Of a DNA stretch of 64,000 bases, positions 24,982 through 32,582 are shown one piece after another. This stretch comes from Kocuria sp. TGY1127_2 (GTDB lineage: Bacteria; Actinomycetota; Actinomycetes; Actinomycetales; Micrococcaceae). Position numbers and translations under genes: made by a program. The stretch is taken from NCBI RefSeq assembly GCF_013394385.1, contig NZ_AP022834.1, forward strand, positions 682,001 through 746,000, in the 5' to 3' direction. The first letter of the stretch is position 1; each line of letters begins with the position of its first letter. A model generated the notes under the pieces. The model searched no databases and had not been told where the DNA came from. It was given only the letters and a program-made list of their open reading frames with translations.

Positions 24982-26757
24982 TCATTTCGCGTCCGCATAG
25001 GAACCGACGGTCGCGACCGTAAGAGGGAAATCCACCGGAGCATTGCCGAACAACAACCTCCCGGCTGCACCCGCGGACTCGGTGACTATTTGTGCCACGC
25101 TGTCGGCCTCTGCCACCGGGCCGTGGAGGACTACTTCGTCGTGAACGAAAAAGACCAGTGAGGTGCGCAGCGGCGAGCCTCCTTCTCCTCCGGACCGCAA
25201 CCGACGTCGGATTTCGCCCATCCAGCACATGGCCCACTCGGCCGCCGTCCCCTGAACGACGAAGTTACGCGTGAATCGGCCTTGCGACCGGGACATGGCT
25301 CGGGAACGCGATTCCGAAGCTGCGGTACTGACGTCTCGGACGGCGTCGAACCATCGTTGGTCCGGCAGCGGAGAAGTACGACCGAGCCACGTGGTTACTT
25401 GACCGCCCCGTTCGCCCACAGTGGCGGCTCTCTCGACAAGGTCGATTGCTTCCGGGAACAAGCGCTTGAGATGAGGGACGAGCGCCCCGGCTTCCCCCGA
25501 GGTGGCTCCATACATCGCGCCCAAAAGGGCTATCTTGGCCGCCGGTCTGTCCTTGAGCGCCGAACCCGTCCTCCGACCGATTTCTGCAATTCCTACGTAC
25601 AGGTCCTTACCTTGTCCGGCGACGGCCAGAGCGCCATCGCCGGACATGGCCGCGAGGATACGAGGTTCGACCTGGGAGGCATCCGCGACGGTTAGAACGT
25701 GATCGGGATCAGCCCGGACGGCATCTCTGACTGTCTGTGGAATCTGCATGGCTCCGCCGCCGTGTGCGGCCCAGCGACCAGTGACGACGCCTCCTACTAC
25801 ATAGGCTGCATGGAATCTGCCGTCCCGAACCCATTCATCCAGCCATTGCCAACCATTTGCGGTCCAGAGTCGGTACAGCTGTTTGTATTTGAGCAGCGGG
25901 GCGATAAATTCTTTGCGCGATTCCGCACGTGTTCCACCGTGCTCCGCCCAAGCCACGAGATCCCATTTCCGGGTTGAGGTCACCTCGACCCCTGCCGAAT
26001 TGAGCGCGCGTAGGAGCTCTTGGGGAGAATCAGGATTGAGATGGCTCGATCCGAGCATTATTCCTATGCTTTCTGCGAGCTCTTGCATCCGGGCCGGACG
26101 CTGGCCTTCGGGTGGCATCGGCCCCAAACGGTCGTCCAGGATTTGCCGGTGTATCTCGGCGTTCCACGGCAACCCTTCCTGATACATCTCTGCGGCAATA
26201 AGAGAACCTTGCGATTCTGCCGCTAGCAGGAGTCGAAGGCGCCGGCGCTCCGGTGCTTCCTCGACTGCTCGATACTGTGCCTGGAACTCCGCGAGAAGAT
26301 CGTCAACGGTGGCTTCGTGTGGGGCTTGGGAAGGAGAGGGCGCGTCAAAGAGCGAGATCTGATGCGGGTCGATGCGAGGAACGGACAAGCGGCCGGGAGG
26401 TAGAGGACCGGAGTCCTTGTTGATATCGACGACCGGAGCGTAGTCAATGCCGTTACTGGGCAGAGTTGCGGCATTGCCCAAGATCTCTTGGCCCAACGCC
26501 AGATCCCAGCATCTCGACACCGAGACACCGGCCCGGAGAAGGGCCGGATACACGGCAGCAGTGGAAGACCAGACCCATCGCACTCGGTCCGGGTGGTGAG
26601 AGTTTCGAAGAACCGCTCCGACGAATTGTGGCAACTGTTCCGGCCCGAATCGTCGAGTAGAACCGCTCTTTCCGTCTTCTACCGTGATGGCACGCCAGGC
26701 TGCTGCCTCCGTATCCGGAGCAGTACTGGAGTCTTCGGGGCCAATCACGATGAGCAT
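24982..26757 (-). CDS. Family A DNA polymerase, PolA-like with degenerate exonuclease domain
   Basis: A 591-residue protein of the group usually named bifunctional 3'-5' exonuclease/DNA polymerase; it has no 5' nuclease. Polymerase motifs: TGR at 326-328, motif A VADASQVEPR (D359, E364), O-helix with R404, K408, L412, Y416, and motif C VHDEV (H539, D540, E541). The catalytic Asp pair is present, but the conserved O-helix Phe (F762 in E. coli Pol I) is Leu. In the N-terminal region the exonuclease motifs are not recognisable. It is probably an accessory repair polymerase in addition to a PolA elsewhere. ATG start. Divergent from the CHY zinc finger gene. Confidence 0.82.
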   Translation of the reverse strand: MLIVIGPEDSSTAPDTEAAAWRAITVEDGKSGSTRRFGPEQLPQFVGAVLRNSHHPDRVRWVWSSTAAVYPALLRAGVSVSRCWDLALGQEILGNAATLPSNGIDYAPVVDINKDSGPLPPGRLSVPRIDPHQISLFDAPSPSQAPHEATVDDLLAEFQAQYRAVEEAPERRRLRLLLAAESQGSLIAAEMYQEGLPWNAEIHRQILDDRLGPMPPEGQRPARMQELAESIGIMLGSSHLNPDSPQELLRALNSAGVEVTSTRKWDLVAWAEHGGTRAESRKEFIAPLLKYKQLYRLWTANGWQWLDEWVRDGRFHAAYVVGGVVTGRWAAHGGGAMQIPQTVRDAVRADPDHVLTVADASQVEPRILAAMSGDGALAVAGQGKDLYVGIAEIGRRTGSALKDRPAAKIALLGAMYGATSGEAGALVPHLKRLFPEAIDLVERAATVGERGGQVTTWLGRTSPLPDQRWFDAVRDVSTAASESRSRAMSRSQGRFTRNFVVQGTAAEWAMCWMGEIRRRLRSGGEGGSPLRTSLVFFVHDEVVLHGPVAEADSVAQIVTESAGAAGRLLFGNAPVDFPLTVATVGSYADAK

Positions 26758-26842
26758 GTCAACTATTATCCCGCTCTACACCAGGCGTAGGTTTAAGCCT
26801 GTGGATGACGCGAGAAATAGTTCCGGCGATTCGATACAACCC

Positions 26843-27154
26843 ATGGTTTATGGTCGGACCGTAGACCGTATGACGCGTTGCGTGCACTATCACCAACCAG
26901 AAGACATCATTGCAATTCGTTTCAAGTGTTGCGACCGGTATTACCCATGTCATCTCTGCCACGCGGAGGCCGAATCCCACGAAGCCAGTCAGTGGAGTGT
27001 CGACGAGCGTCAGACGGCAGCGATTTTGTGCGGTGCTTGCAACTCGGAATTGCCGATTCACGATTACATATCTGCAAGTCGCTGTCCTCGGTGCGGTTCG
27101 GATTTCAACGAACGTTGTGCCTTGCACTATCACCTGTATTTTGAGATCGAGTAG
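26843..27154 (+). CDS. CHY-type zinc finger protein
   Basis: The 103-residue protein follows the CHY zinc-finger pattern closely: CVHYHQPEDIIAIRFKCC, YYPCHLCHAE, ILCGACNSEL, CPRCGSDFN and CALHYHLYFE. That gives about ten Cys/His ligands for three zinc ions. Eukaryotic homologues (Hot13, RCHY1) act in redox or ubiquitin processes; the bacterial role is unknown. ATG 26843 chosen because residues encoded upstream are not conserved-looking; no Shine-Dalgarno. It precedes the tad operon by 146 bases and is divergent from the polymerase gene. Confidence 0.83.
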   Translation: MVYGRTVDRMTRCVHYHQPEDIIAIRFKCCDRYYPCHLCHAEAESHEASQWSVDERQTAAILCGACNSELPIHDYISASRCPRCGSDFNERCALHYHLYFEIE

Positions 27155-27250
27155 CAGAGCATCCAGGGGAGCGTTGCTGCGTGGCTCGGATCGTCCACAG
27201 CACAGCAATTGGCGGAGGCTCTGCGGATAGAACCCACAACGTAGGTTTTT

Positions 27251-27264
27251 ACCAACTAGTTGGT
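27251..27264. promoter_or_regulatory. Perfect 14-bp palindrome upstream of the tad operon
   Basis: ACCAACTAGTTGGT is fully self-complementary and ends 36 bases before the first tad gene. Its form (ACCNACNNGTNGGT) is typical of TetR-family operators. No TetR gene is in the window. The rest of 27155-27300 shows no other clear feature. Confidence 0.5.
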
Positions 27265-27300
27265 GGAGGCACCGCATTTGAACTGCGCCAGGATGTCGTC

Positions 27301-28683
27301 ATGGACATCCAAAACCACCGATCTGATCGCCCCACTTGCATCCAGGACTCGGAAGCCTTTGTTCACGAACTGGTCAATCGGGCTCCGGACAAAGACCCTT
27401 CGAATGGCGTAACTCGCACACTGGTCGCTTGGGGCGATCGTCGGATCTTCATGCGTATTACCGAGGACGTGGCACGAGCGGCAGACATAGGTCTCCGCCG
27501 AGTGGGACCGGGAGAGAACCCGCTGATCGGACCGTTGGATGCGATGGTCATGGAAGCCGAACAAGCCTTGACATTGTCTGGACGCGCCGAAAAAGGCCTC
27601 TCCTCGTCTCCAGGGCCTCATGGCCCCTTGGTTGTGGCCGGCTTTGATGGGGGAGAAGATCCGTGGGACGCCGCCCGAAAAATCGCTCGTTTTTGGCGTC
27701 AGCCTGACGTTGTGATGCTTCCACAAGGCAGGGCCTGGCTCGCTGATCGGCTCGCGAGTGCTCAACGCACTGATCGTCAGCACCCGACGATCGGCGTCCT
27801 CGGGACGTGCGGCGGCATCGGAACCTCGACTACATCGCTGTGGATCGGCTCGCGTTTGTTGGAGGACGGCGATTCGCCGATCATTGTCGACGCAGTGCCC
27901 GGAAGTACGGCACTTGAGGCTTGCGTGGCACCGGATCCTCTGCGCGGACTGAGGTGGCAGGACATCCGGAGGCTTCCGAAACGTCCCGACCCGGCTGGAG
28001 TAGTGGCAGCCGTTCCCAGCCCGCATGGGTTGCCGATTCTTTCGGGTGATCCTGACGAGCCAGATGAGGTCGGCGTTTCCGAGGCTGAACTGTGGGAGAC
28101 GATCGAAGACTTGGCTCGAGAGGCTGTTCCGGTAGTTGACCTCGGTGCCGTTCCGTTGTCTTGGTCTTGCCTGGAGACGACCGCTGTCCTTCGATGCTCG
28201 GCTCTCTTGCTCCTGGTTCCCTTCACCCTTCGTGGATTGTGCCAGGCCAAGGCCGCTTGTCAGCGTTGGTCTCGTCTTTTGCCGATTGTTCCTGTCGGAA
28301 CCGGCCCACGATGGTGCGACGTTTCTGACGCGGATGTGGCTCAGGCCATCGGAATGCCACTGGCCACCGCGATACCTCACGTGATCGCGGTGCACGATGC
28401 CTATGAATCAGGTCACCTCCTCGAGGTCGCTTACAGGCGCCCCCTGCGCCGGACTCTTGGAGAGATCGTGGATGCCCTCAAGGACTCGATCATGGATTTT
28501 TCAAACGTTGCAAGGCATGTCGTTCCCTCGGTGGACCAGCAGTTCGCGTCAATTGCACTTCCTGCTCGACGACGTTTCGAGGGGCGTTCAGGGCAGAGAC
28601 CCGGGCGTGAGCTCGTCCGGACCCGAGGCAGCCAGGGGTCCTGTCTGACTCGTGAGCATTTGCTGCAGAGAAATGGGGCGTGA
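27301..28683 (+). CDS. Ssd/CpaE-like (TadZ-type) ATPase-fold protein of the tad locus
   Basis: A 460-residue protein matching the actinobacterial 'helicase/secretion neighborhood CpaE-like' family; M. tuberculosis Ssd (Rv3660c) is the relative. The N-terminal half resembles a receiver-like domain without clear phosphorylation sites. The MinD/ParA-like half has GVLGTCGGIGTSTTS at about 166-180, a deviant Walker A without the usual lysines. VDAVPGST and PVVDLGAVP follow. TadZ proteins place the pilus machine at the pole; Ssd affects septation. ATG 27301 has AGGAT upstream. The stop overlaps the tadA start. Confidence 0.85.
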   Translation: MDIQNHRSDRPTCIQDSEAFVHELVNRAPDKDPSNGVTRTLVAWGDRRIFMRITEDVARAADIGLRRVGPGENPLIGPLDAMVMEAEQALTLSGRAEKGLSSSPGPHGPLVVAGFDGGEDPWDAARKIARFWRQPDVVMLPQGRAWLADRLASAQRTDRQHPTIGVLGTCGGIGTSTTSLWIGSRLLEDGDSPIIVDAVPGSTALEACVAPDPLRGLRWQDIRRLPKRPDPAGVVAAVPSPHGLPILSGDPDEPDEVGVSEAELWETIEDLAREAVPVVDLGAVPLSWSCLETTAVLRCSALLLLVPFTLRGLCQAKAACQRWSRLLPIVPVGTGPRWCDVSDADVAQAIGMPLATAIPHVIAVHDAYESGHLLEVAYRRPLRRTLGEIVDALKDSIMDFSNVARHVVPSVDQQFASIALPARRRFEGRSGQRPGRELVRTRGSQGSCLTREHLLQRNGA

Positions 28684-29786
28684 TTTCGATGGTTGCGGCA
28701 GGGGAAAAGCTTGCCTTGTGGGAATCGAAAAGGGCCGAATTCCAAGGACTGGGGGTCTTGGAGCCTTTGCTCGAAGAACCTGGCCTGACGGACATATACG
28801 TCAACGCTCCCGATGAGATCTGGACGGATGGTGTTGATGGGCTCGAGAGGAGAGATCTGCGTTTTCCCGACGAGGACACAGTTCGTGCACTCGCAATGCG
28901 AGTGATTTCGGCCGAGGGCCGGCGTTTGGATGCAAGCCATCCGTGTGCCGATGTGCAGTCCCCGAACGGCTACAGGCTTCACGCTGTCCTACCTCCCATC
29001 GTGCCCAGTCATACGCATCTGTCGATCAGGGTCCAGCCCGCGAACCGCCCAAGTTTCGAATCGTTGCAACGCAATGGGATGTTTACTGCCGAAACCGGGG
29101 AACTGCTCAGGGCGCTCGTGGCCAAAAAACGATCAATTCTGATCAGCGGGTCGACCGGAAGCGGCAAGACCACGTTTCTGAATTCTTTACTGGAATTGTG
29201 CCCGGCGAAGGAGCGGCTGATCCTCTTGGAAGATTCCGCGGAATTGTCACCGGCGCATCCTCATGTCATTTCGCTCCGGACCAGACATTCCAATGCAGAA
29301 GGCCAAGGCGCGGTGTCGCTCACCGACCTCATCCGCGAGGCGTTGCGGATGGGGCCCGACCGGTTGATCCTCGGGGAATGCCGTGGCCCTGAAATCAAAG
29401 ATTACTTTCTCGCTATGAATACTGGCCACGAAGGCGGCGGAGTAACCCTTCACGCCAATTCTGCTTCGTCTGTCCCTTCTCGGCTTCTGGCACTCGGGGC
29501 CCTGGCCGGACTCAGCCCGGATGCGGTTGGACGCCAAGCAGCCAACGCGATCGACGTCGTGGTCCACGTGTCCCGTTCAGCGTCGCAGCGGTGGATTCGG
29601 CACATCGGGGTGCTGACGGGCCGCGGCAGTGAATTGGCGATAGCAATCGCCGTAGAGTTTGACGATCATGGCGGGGCGAAACACGATCGGGCCTGGTCCG
29701 ACCTGCTCACGTTGGCGGATCAGAGCGCGGAACTACGCCGGTACATGGCAGGTCATGAGACGAAGAAGTCCAACACCGCGACGTGA
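28680..29786 (+). CDS. TadA-type secretion ATPase (CpaF/VirB11 family)
   Basis: A 368-residue hexameric ATPase that should drive assembly of the Flp-like pilin. An N-terminal domain (LTDIYVNAPDEIW) precedes Walker A GSTGSGKT at 157-164, the Asp box ILLEDSAEL, Walker B DRLILGECRGPE and the His box HEGGGVTLHANS. GTG 28680 overlaps the Ssd stop (GTGA); ATG 28689 is an alternative. Its 3' end is followed at once by tadB. This matches the 'helicase/secretion neighborhood ATPase' of actinobacteria. Confidence 0.92.
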   Translation: MISMVAAGEKLALWESKRAEFQGLGVLEPLLEEPGLTDIYVNAPDEIWTDGVDGLERRDLRFPDEDTVRALAMRVISAEGRRLDASHPCADVQSPNGYRLHAVLPPIVPSHTHLSIRVQPANRPSFESLQRNGMFTAETGELLRALVAKKRSILISGSTGSGKTTFLNSLLELCPAKERLILLEDSAELSPAHPHVISLRTRHSNAEGQGAVSLTDLIREALRMGPDRLILGECRGPEIKDYFLAMNTGHEGGGVTLHANSASSVPSRLLALGALAGLSPDAVGRQAANAIDVVVHVSRSASQRWIRHIGVLTGRGSELAIAIAVEFDDHGGAKHDRAWSDLLTLADQSAELRRYMAGHETKKSNTAT

Positions 29787-29800
29787 GGGGAGTGCGGCAG

Positions 29801-30667
29801 ATGATGGACGCTTTGACGACGATTGCCTGCGCGTGTGGCCTGTATTGGATGGGCCGCAGATCTCTTGCGCGAAACTCGAGGTGGACGTGCCTCTCGAATC
29901 CAGACAACAAGGCGAAGAGCAGAATATTCTCTCTGGTGAATGGAGCCTGTCGGCCTCGTCCGATGGAAGCGGAACTGGTGCTCTGGCCGGAGGCCATCCG
30001 ACAACTCGCCGCACTGCTCAGGGCCGGGGCACCGACACAGCGGGTGTGGCTGGAACTGGCAGAATCGCGGGCTGCCGGACCCGCCCATGTCACTGACCGG
30101 GATTCCAGTCGCGTGCAAAAAGATATTACCTCCGTTGTGGAACAGACCGCCCGGGCCGCAGGGGCAGGAATGAACCCGATGAGGGCTCTCGAGTCGGTGA
30201 AACTCGGTTCGACCGCCTCGCGGCAGATCATCGATACCCTCGTGGCCGCTTGGACGGTTTCCCAACAGACGGGAGCGTCGCTCGCAGAGGTCCTGGAGAG
30301 GATCGCTGAGGCTGTTGAGGATGATTTGGATGCATGGGCGGCCAGGGAGGCGGCGCTAGCAGGACCGCGTGCCACGGCCAGAATTCTTTCCGCGTTGCCC
30401 ATAGTGGGCCTGGGGTTGGGCGCCCTGATGGGCACCGATCCTCTCGGCATTCTCATCGGCCAAGTTTGGGGGCAGGCGGCCTTGGCCGCGGGGATCACTC
30501 TGGGCTTCATCGGCACGGTTTGGAGCAGACGCTTAGTCCTCATGGCCCAGGGAGAACACAGCCAGCAGCCGTTCCTGGCGCACCTCTCCGGATTGCTTGC
30601 ATGGAAACCTGGAGCCCTTGCGAGAGCCGCTAGAGAATTGCTGGGGCCCCGAAGGTGGAATCCGTGA
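29801..30667 (+). CDS. TadB-like inner-membrane platform protein
   Basis: A 288-residue type II secretion F-family protein. A cytoplasmic helical domain (about 55-180, with VLWPEAIRQLAALLRAGAPT) precedes two closely spaced hydrophobic helices (about 190-245). An F-domain pattern GASLAEVLERIAEAVEDD is seen. It should form the membrane platform with TadC and bind TadA. I chose ATG 29801, 14 bases after the tadA stop, because GAGGGG lies about 10 bases ahead. GTG 29783 overlaps the tadA stop but lacks a ribosome site. Confidence 0.8.
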   Translation: MMDALTTIACACGLYWMGRRSLARNSRWTCLSNPDNKAKSRIFSLVNGACRPRPMEAELVLWPEAIRQLAALLRAGAPTQRVWLELAESRAAGPAHVTDRDSSRVQKDITSVVEQTARAAGAGMNPMRALESVKLGSTASRQIIDTLVAAWTVSQQTGASLAEVLERIAEAVEDDLDAWAAREAALAGPRATARILSALPIVGLGLGALMGTDPLGILIGQVWGQAALAAGITLGFIGTVWSRRLVLMAQGEHSQQPFLAHLSGLLAWKPGALARAARELLGPRRWNP

Positions 30668-31212
30668 CGATTGTGCTTGTGCTTGTGCTGTGTGTGGGTT
30701 GCGTTCTCTATCGATTGGGTGGGACCCGATCATCGCGATTGATCCAGGGTGATCTCGTTTCTGTACGCCAGAGAGCCCATGAGTTGAGTCCTCGGGTATG
30801 TCTCGAACTGGTCGCAACCATTCTCGACGCAGGGCTGCCGCTGACCGAAGCGGTTGGCATCGTTGCCAGGATAGAGGGGTCCCCGGCTTTCGTTTCTGCC
30901 GCCGAGAGGCTCCGGCTCGGAATCTCATGGGACAACGCGTGGAGTGTGGTCGGGACCGGGCGGGCAACGGAGACCGCAGCGGTGCTCCGGGAGGTTCTGG
31001 GGTTCGCGGTCCGCACCGGTGCGCCGTCGTCGTCCTTGCTCCGGGCGAGGGCTGGGCAAATGCGTCGTTCGGAACATCGCGAAGCGGAGAAATTGGCCGC
31101 GGCACTCGGCGTCAGGCTCGTGCTTCCTTTGGGCCTGTGCTCATTGCCCGCATTCATCTGTTTGGGAGTAATACCCGTACTGATTGGGCTCATGCCGACC
31201 ACTTGGCGATGA
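30664..31212 (+). CDS. TadC-like inner-membrane platform protein
   Basis: A 182-residue F-family protein: an N-terminal membrane helix (residues 2-17), a cytoplasmic helical bundle with LELVATILDAGLPLTEAVGIVA and a C-terminal hydrophobic hairpin (about 148-178). It is the short form usual in actinobacterial tad loci. GTG 30664 overlaps the tadB stop (GTGA) and has AGGTGGA ahead; GTG 30655 is the alternative. Partner of TadB in the pilus assembly platform. Confidence 0.8.
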   Translation: MTIVLVLVLCVGCVLYRLGGTRSSRLIQGDLVSVRQRAHELSPRVCLELVATILDAGLPLTEAVGIVARIEGSPAFVSAAERLRLGISWDNAWSVVGTGRATETAAVLREVLGFAVRTGAPSSSLLRARAGQMRRSEHREAEKLAAALGVRLVLPLGLCSLPAFICLGVIPVLIGLMPTTWR

Positions 31213-31274
31213 CCAGATCTTGCGAACGGCTGGACTCCGGCAACCGACAAGCCGGCTGAGAAAGGAAAGAAAAG

Positions 31275-31532
31275 ATGCACGACCAGTTGACCGACCAAAC
31301 CGGATTCATCGAGGAGAATGCTCCGGGCAATCCGGAACGAGCACTCGCGAAAACTGTTCTCGCGCCAGCGGGAGAGCCCGACGACCCGGATCTCGGCGCG
31401 ACGACAGCCGAATACGGAATCGTGATGCTTGCTGCCGTCGGCTTTGCCGGCCTCCTCGTGGTGATCCTCAAGAGTGGAGAAGTCAAGGAACTCCTGCTCG
31501 GCGTGATACGAACGGCACTCTCGACTGGATAG
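31275..31532 (+). CDS. Flp-like pilin (DUF4244 family)
   Basis: The 85-residue pre-pilin has a long hydrophilic leader (41 residues), then the cleavage-type sequence G41|ATTAEYGIVML with Glu at +5 and Tyr at +6, and one transmembrane helix to about residue 66. This is the Flp pattern recognised by prepilin peptidases. It ends with a short GVIRTALSTG tail. ATG start with a GAAAGGAAAG site; 62-base gap after tadC. A hairpin follows 12 bases after its stop, fitting separate mRNA stability for the major subunit. No prepilin peptidase gene is in the window. Confidence 0.85.
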   Translation: MHDQLTDQTGFIEENAPGNPERALAKTVLAPAGEPDDPDLGATTAEYGIVMLAAVGFAGLLVVILKSGEVKELLLGVIRTALSTG

Positions 31533-31543
31533 GGGCCTCAACA

Positions 31544-31580
31544 GGGCGCCGTGAAGCCGTTTAAAGACTTCTCGGCGCCC
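31544..31580 (+). terminator. Intra-operon hairpin after the pilin gene
   Basis: Arms 31544-31556 and 31568-31580 (GGGCGCCGTGAAG / CTTCTCGGCGCCC) pair over 13 positions with one mismatch and an 11-base loop. No strong T-tract follows. It may be a partial terminator or a 3' stabiliser between the pilin and the two TadE-like genes. Confidence 0.55.
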
Positions 31581-31644
31581 TCGTCGTTCATGCCGCACTC
31601 AGGAAGCCACGCATCAAACCACGCATGTGCAGGAAGGAAACCTA

Positions 31645-32106
31645 GTGGAGATAGGACGAAAAGACGCCGCTTCGGGTAACCAGTTGCATTCGGCCGTTGG
31701 TCGCCGCCGAAAAAATGTATCGGTCTCTTGCCCACGAGCGAGAGCTTTTCTGAATCCAGACGGCGAATCCGGAACGATAACGGCAGAGTTCGCTGTGGTC
31801 ATGCCGGTCGTCATCATTCTGGTTGCATTCGTCGTCGGTGCCGGAGCTGTCGGAGCATGCGCCGTCAAAGTCGAAGAAGCCGCACGGATGTCGGCCAGGT
31901 CAGCCGCGCGAGGTGAACCGTGGGAAGAAACGTCACACGTAGCTCGGGGTATAGCGGGAGATGATGCTCGCGTCGACATCAAGCGGTCCGGACAAGACAT
32001 TGAGATCAGCGTTTCAGCTCGGCCCCCCGGAATCCTCGGGAGCTGGGGAAATCTCGTTCTCACCTCGCACGCGCACGCTCAGCGGGAAACCGGTACCGAG
32101 CCGTGA
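31645..32106 (+). CDS. TadE-like pseudopilin
   Basis: A 153-residue protein with a 43-residue hydrophilic N-terminus, then G43|TITAEFAVVMP (Glu at +5, Phe at +6) and one transmembrane helix (to about 70), followed by an extracytoplasmic domain. This is the TadE arrangement: a minor pilin-like subunit processed by the same peptidase as Flp. GTG 31645 is preferred because GGAAGG lies 7-12 bases upstream. The stop overlaps the next start (GTGA). Confidence 0.85.
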   Translation: MEIGRKDAASGNQLHSAVGRRRKNVSVSCPRARAFLNPDGESGTITAEFAVVMPVVIILVAFVVGAGAVGACAVKVEEAARMSARSAARGEPWEETSHVARGIAGDDARVDIKRSGQDIEISVSARPPGILGSWGNLVLTSHAHAQRETGTEP

Positions 32107-32582
32107 GCGTCATCCGATTCGATGTGCGGCAGGTCCGTGATTGCGATGACGACCAAGGATCGGCGGCCGTCATGGGTATCGTCGTCGTCATGATGGTCAT
32201 CAGCCTTCTGATGCTGGTCTCGGGCGTGAGCCACGTGGCCCTGATGAACCATCGCGCGGCCAAGTCTGCCGACCTCGCAGCCCTTGCCGCGGCTGATGCG
32301 GCCCGAGGGATCACCCCGGGGGAACCTTGCGACATCGCGCGTTCGTTGGGCGCGGACAACGGGGCCAGGCTCGTTCACTGCGCGCTAGCACCGGAAAGAA
32401 GTGACGTCGTCGATGTCGAAGTCGAAGTCTCGCTGCACCCCATGCTCGCGGTCCTGGGCCCGGCGCGCGGGATCTCTCGTGCCGGCCCCCCTCCGTCCGA
32501 AGAAGAGGAAGCAGCTTCATCTTCCGAGGAGATCGGGGGCCGCCTCAGCGAGCATGCCCCGGAGCAAGGCAACGGCGCCTGA
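32103..32582 (+). CDS. Second TadE-like protein of the helicase/secretion neighbourhood
   Basis: A 159-residue protein like the 'helicase/secretion neighborhood TadE-like' family (M. tuberculosis Rv3654c). One hydrophobic helix (about 21-45) follows QGSAAVMG, in which the +5 Glu is absent, so processing is uncertain. HRAAKSADLAALAAADAARG is characteristic. Two Cys (about 77 and 93) may form a disulfide outside the membrane. The Glu/Ser-rich end overlaps the helicase gene on the other strand by 66 bases. GTG 32103 is coupled to the preceding stop. Confidence 0.82.
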   Translation: MSVIRFDVRQVRDCDDDQGSAAVMGIVVVMMVISLLMLVSGVSHVALMNHRAAKSADLAALAAADAARGITPGEPCDIARSLGADNGARLVHCALAPERSDVVDVEVEVSLHPMLAVLGPARGISRAGPPPSEEEEAASSSEEIGGRLSEHAPEQGNGA

